A stretch of DNA of 64,000 bases from Desulfuromonadaceae bacterium (GTDB lineage Bacteria > Desulfobacterota > Desulfuromonadia > Geobacterales > Pseudopelobacteraceae), in NCBI GenBank assembly GCA_028687585.1, contig JAQTZV010000009.1, positions 1 to 64,000 of the forward strand, in the 5' to 3' direction. Below the pieces are notes generated by a model. That model was given only the letters and a program-made list of their open reading frames with translations, was not told where the DNA came from and did not search any database. Shown here in pieces: positions 62,909 to 64,000 of this stretch. Positions within the stretch are counted from its first letter, which is position 1. The number at the start of each line of letters is the position of its first letter. Both the position numbers and the translations under genes were made by a program.

Positions 62909-64000
62909 TCAGGCATATTTTTCCCGTAACGCAACCTTGTTGACCTTACCCACACTGGTTTTATCGATGGCATCCACAAAACGGACCTTCAGGAGTACCA
63001 CCTGCTTGTTGACCAGCCCCTTGTCGGCATATTCCTTAACGAGGTGGCTGATCACCTTTTCAGTCAATCCGCTGTCCGGACGGGGGATAACCAGTGCCAG
63101 GGGCCGCTCGCCCCATTTTTCGTCAGCTGTTCCGATCACCGCCACCTCGACCACGCCGGGGTGATGGGCGATGATGTCCTCCAACTCCAGCGACGAGACC
63201 CATTCGCCGGCCACCTTGACGACATCCTTGCTGCGGTCGGTAATGCGTACATACCCGAGTTCATCCCGCACCGCCACGTCGCCGGTATGCAGCCAGCCGC
63301 CTTCCCACAATCGTTCGGAGGCTTTGTGATCCTTAAGGTAGCCTTGCGTCAGCCAGGGAGCCCGCACCACAATTTCACCAGGGCTGGAGTTGTCACGCGG
63401 CTGTTCCTGCTTTGCAGCGTCAACGACCTTCAGGTCAACCAGAGGGAGCGAACAACCGGTCTTGCAGCGGATGACCGCCTGCTCATCAGGCGACAGTTCA
63501 AGCATTTCCGGGGTCAGATGGGCCAGGGTCAGTATCGGGCAGGTTTCAGACATGCCGTACCCGGTAAAGACATCAATGCCTTGACTCATGGCATCAATGC
63601 AGAGGGTACGGGACATGGCCGCCCCGCCGATGATCAGTTTCCACCCTGACAGGTCGATGCGCCGGGCGTGCGGATGCTTGAGCAGCATATGCAGAATGGT
63701 CGGAACGCAGTGGGAGAACGTAACCTTCTCTTTTTCCACCAGCTCCAGCAGCAGATCCGGCACATAACGGCCGGGGTATACCTGTTTAACCCCCATCATG
63801 GTGGCTATGTATGGAAACCCCCAGGCATGAACGTGGAACATGGGGGTGATCGGCATGTATACGTCCTGGCGATGGAATCGTCCATGCCCGGACACCGAAC
63901 CGAGTACTCCCAACGTCGCCATTGAATGCAGTACCAGTTGCCGGTGGCTGAAATATACCCCCTTGGGCATTCCTGTCGTTCCGGTTGAATAGAATGTGGT
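62909..64000 (-). CDS. AMP-forming acyl-CoA synthetase (5' part beyond window)
   Basis: C-terminal about 363 residues of an ANL-superfamily adenylating enzyme. The ATP loop YSTGTTGMPKG lies at the window edge, upstream of an internal Met codon, so the gene continues past 64000. Further blocks are GYGMSETCPI, GWLHTGDVAV, ITDRSKDVVKVAGEWVSSLE and the C-terminal lysine region KTSVGKVNK. It activates carboxylic acids (probably fatty acids) to CoA thioesters; the chain length is not readable. It converges with the DUF2845 gene, with stops 9 bp apart. Confidence 0.9.
   Translation of the reverse strand, partial: TTFYSTGTTGMPKGVYFSHRQLVLHSMATLGVLGSVSGHGRFHRQDVYMPITPMFHVHAWGFPYIATMMGVKQVYPGRYVPDLLLELVEKEKVTFSHCVPTILHMLLKHPHARRIDLSGWKLIIGGAAMSRTLCIDAMSQGIDVFTGYGMSETCPILTLAHLTPEMLELSPDEQAVIRCKTGCSLPLVDLKVVDAAKQEQPRDNSSPGEIVVRAPWLTQGYLKDHKASERLWEGGWLHTGDVAVRDELGYVRITDRSKDVVKVAGEWVSSLELEDIIAHHPGVVEVAVIGTADEKWGERPLALVIPRPDSGLTEKVISHLVKEYADKGLVNKQVVLLKVRFVDAIDKTSVGKVNKVALREKYA

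Overview
The window comes from a Gram-negative bacterium of the Desulfuromonadota, most likely the Geobacterales (Geobacter, Trichlorobacter or Pelobacter-like). The pointers are a DHH-CBS-nucleotidyltransferase fusion for tRNA CCA repair, a full mra/dcw division cluster with meso-DAP-type MurE, a PEP-CTERM protein, a long-form PstC/PstA transporter, a Mn-dependent CBS-type pyrophosphatase, and Geobacter-style palindromic repeats between and inside genes. The lineage is inferred from protein resemblance only; no database search was possible.

Layout. 1-4.6 kb: a gamma-glutamylcyclotransferase-like gene, tRNA-Ser(GGA) with a possible integrase scrap beside it, the tRNA nucleotidyltransferase fusion, and a small toxin-antitoxin pair. 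4.9-8.2 kb: a PEP-CTERM exported protein facing glycogen phosphorylase. 8.3-10.5 kb: a two-repeat, one-spacer CRISPR with leader and cas1-cas2-cas4 but no interference genes. 10.6-11.4 kb: a three-gene RelBE-type operon. 11.7-13.5 kb: an aminotransferase and a CBS protein. 13.8-32.9 kb: the dcw cluster in the order mraZ-rsmH-ftsL-ftsI-murE-murF-mraY-(amidohydrolase)-murD-ftsW-murG-murC-murB-ddl-ftsQ-ftsA-ftsZ, all on one strand with many stop/start overlaps. It is preceded by a good promoter and three MraZ-like operator repeats at exact 10-bp spacing. 33-36.6 kb: mscL, an FKBP isomerase with a Cys/Asp-rich insert, folD, a parvulin and a SrkA-like kinase. 36.8-39.8 kb: two small exported proteins with an OmpR/histidine-kinase pair, apparently an envelope or metal stress operon. 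40-45.9 kb: rsgA, Mn-pyrophosphatase, a CorA-like channel, SixA, a CHAD protein and a small zinc-ribbon protein. 46.1-56.7 kb: the phosphate regulon phoB-phoR, a convergent DAC-domain protein, then pstS-pstC-pstA-pstB-phoU. 56.8-64 kb: metH divergent from an ovoA-like ovothiol synthase, a DUF2845 protein, and an acyl-CoA synthetase cut by the window end.

How they work together. The dcw genes make and flip lipid II and build the divisome. The 41-57 kb block is rich in phosphate functions: pyrophosphate hydrolysis, a CHAD domain of the polyphosphate-binding family, a phosphohistidine phosphatase, PhoBR sensing and Pst uptake. Paired 11-bp direct repeats resembling Pho boxes precede both phoB and pstS. 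MetH could feed methionine, and so SAM, to the methyltransferase half of the OvoA-like enzyme beside it.

Most notable items: the effector-less CRISPR adaptation module; the diadenylate-cyclase-like protein inside the Pho locus; a palindromic repeat translated in frame inside murG; different palindromic repeats in each gap of the pst operon; the Cys/Asp insert in the FKBP; and an oxygen-using ovothiol enzyme in what is probably an anaerobe or microaerophile.
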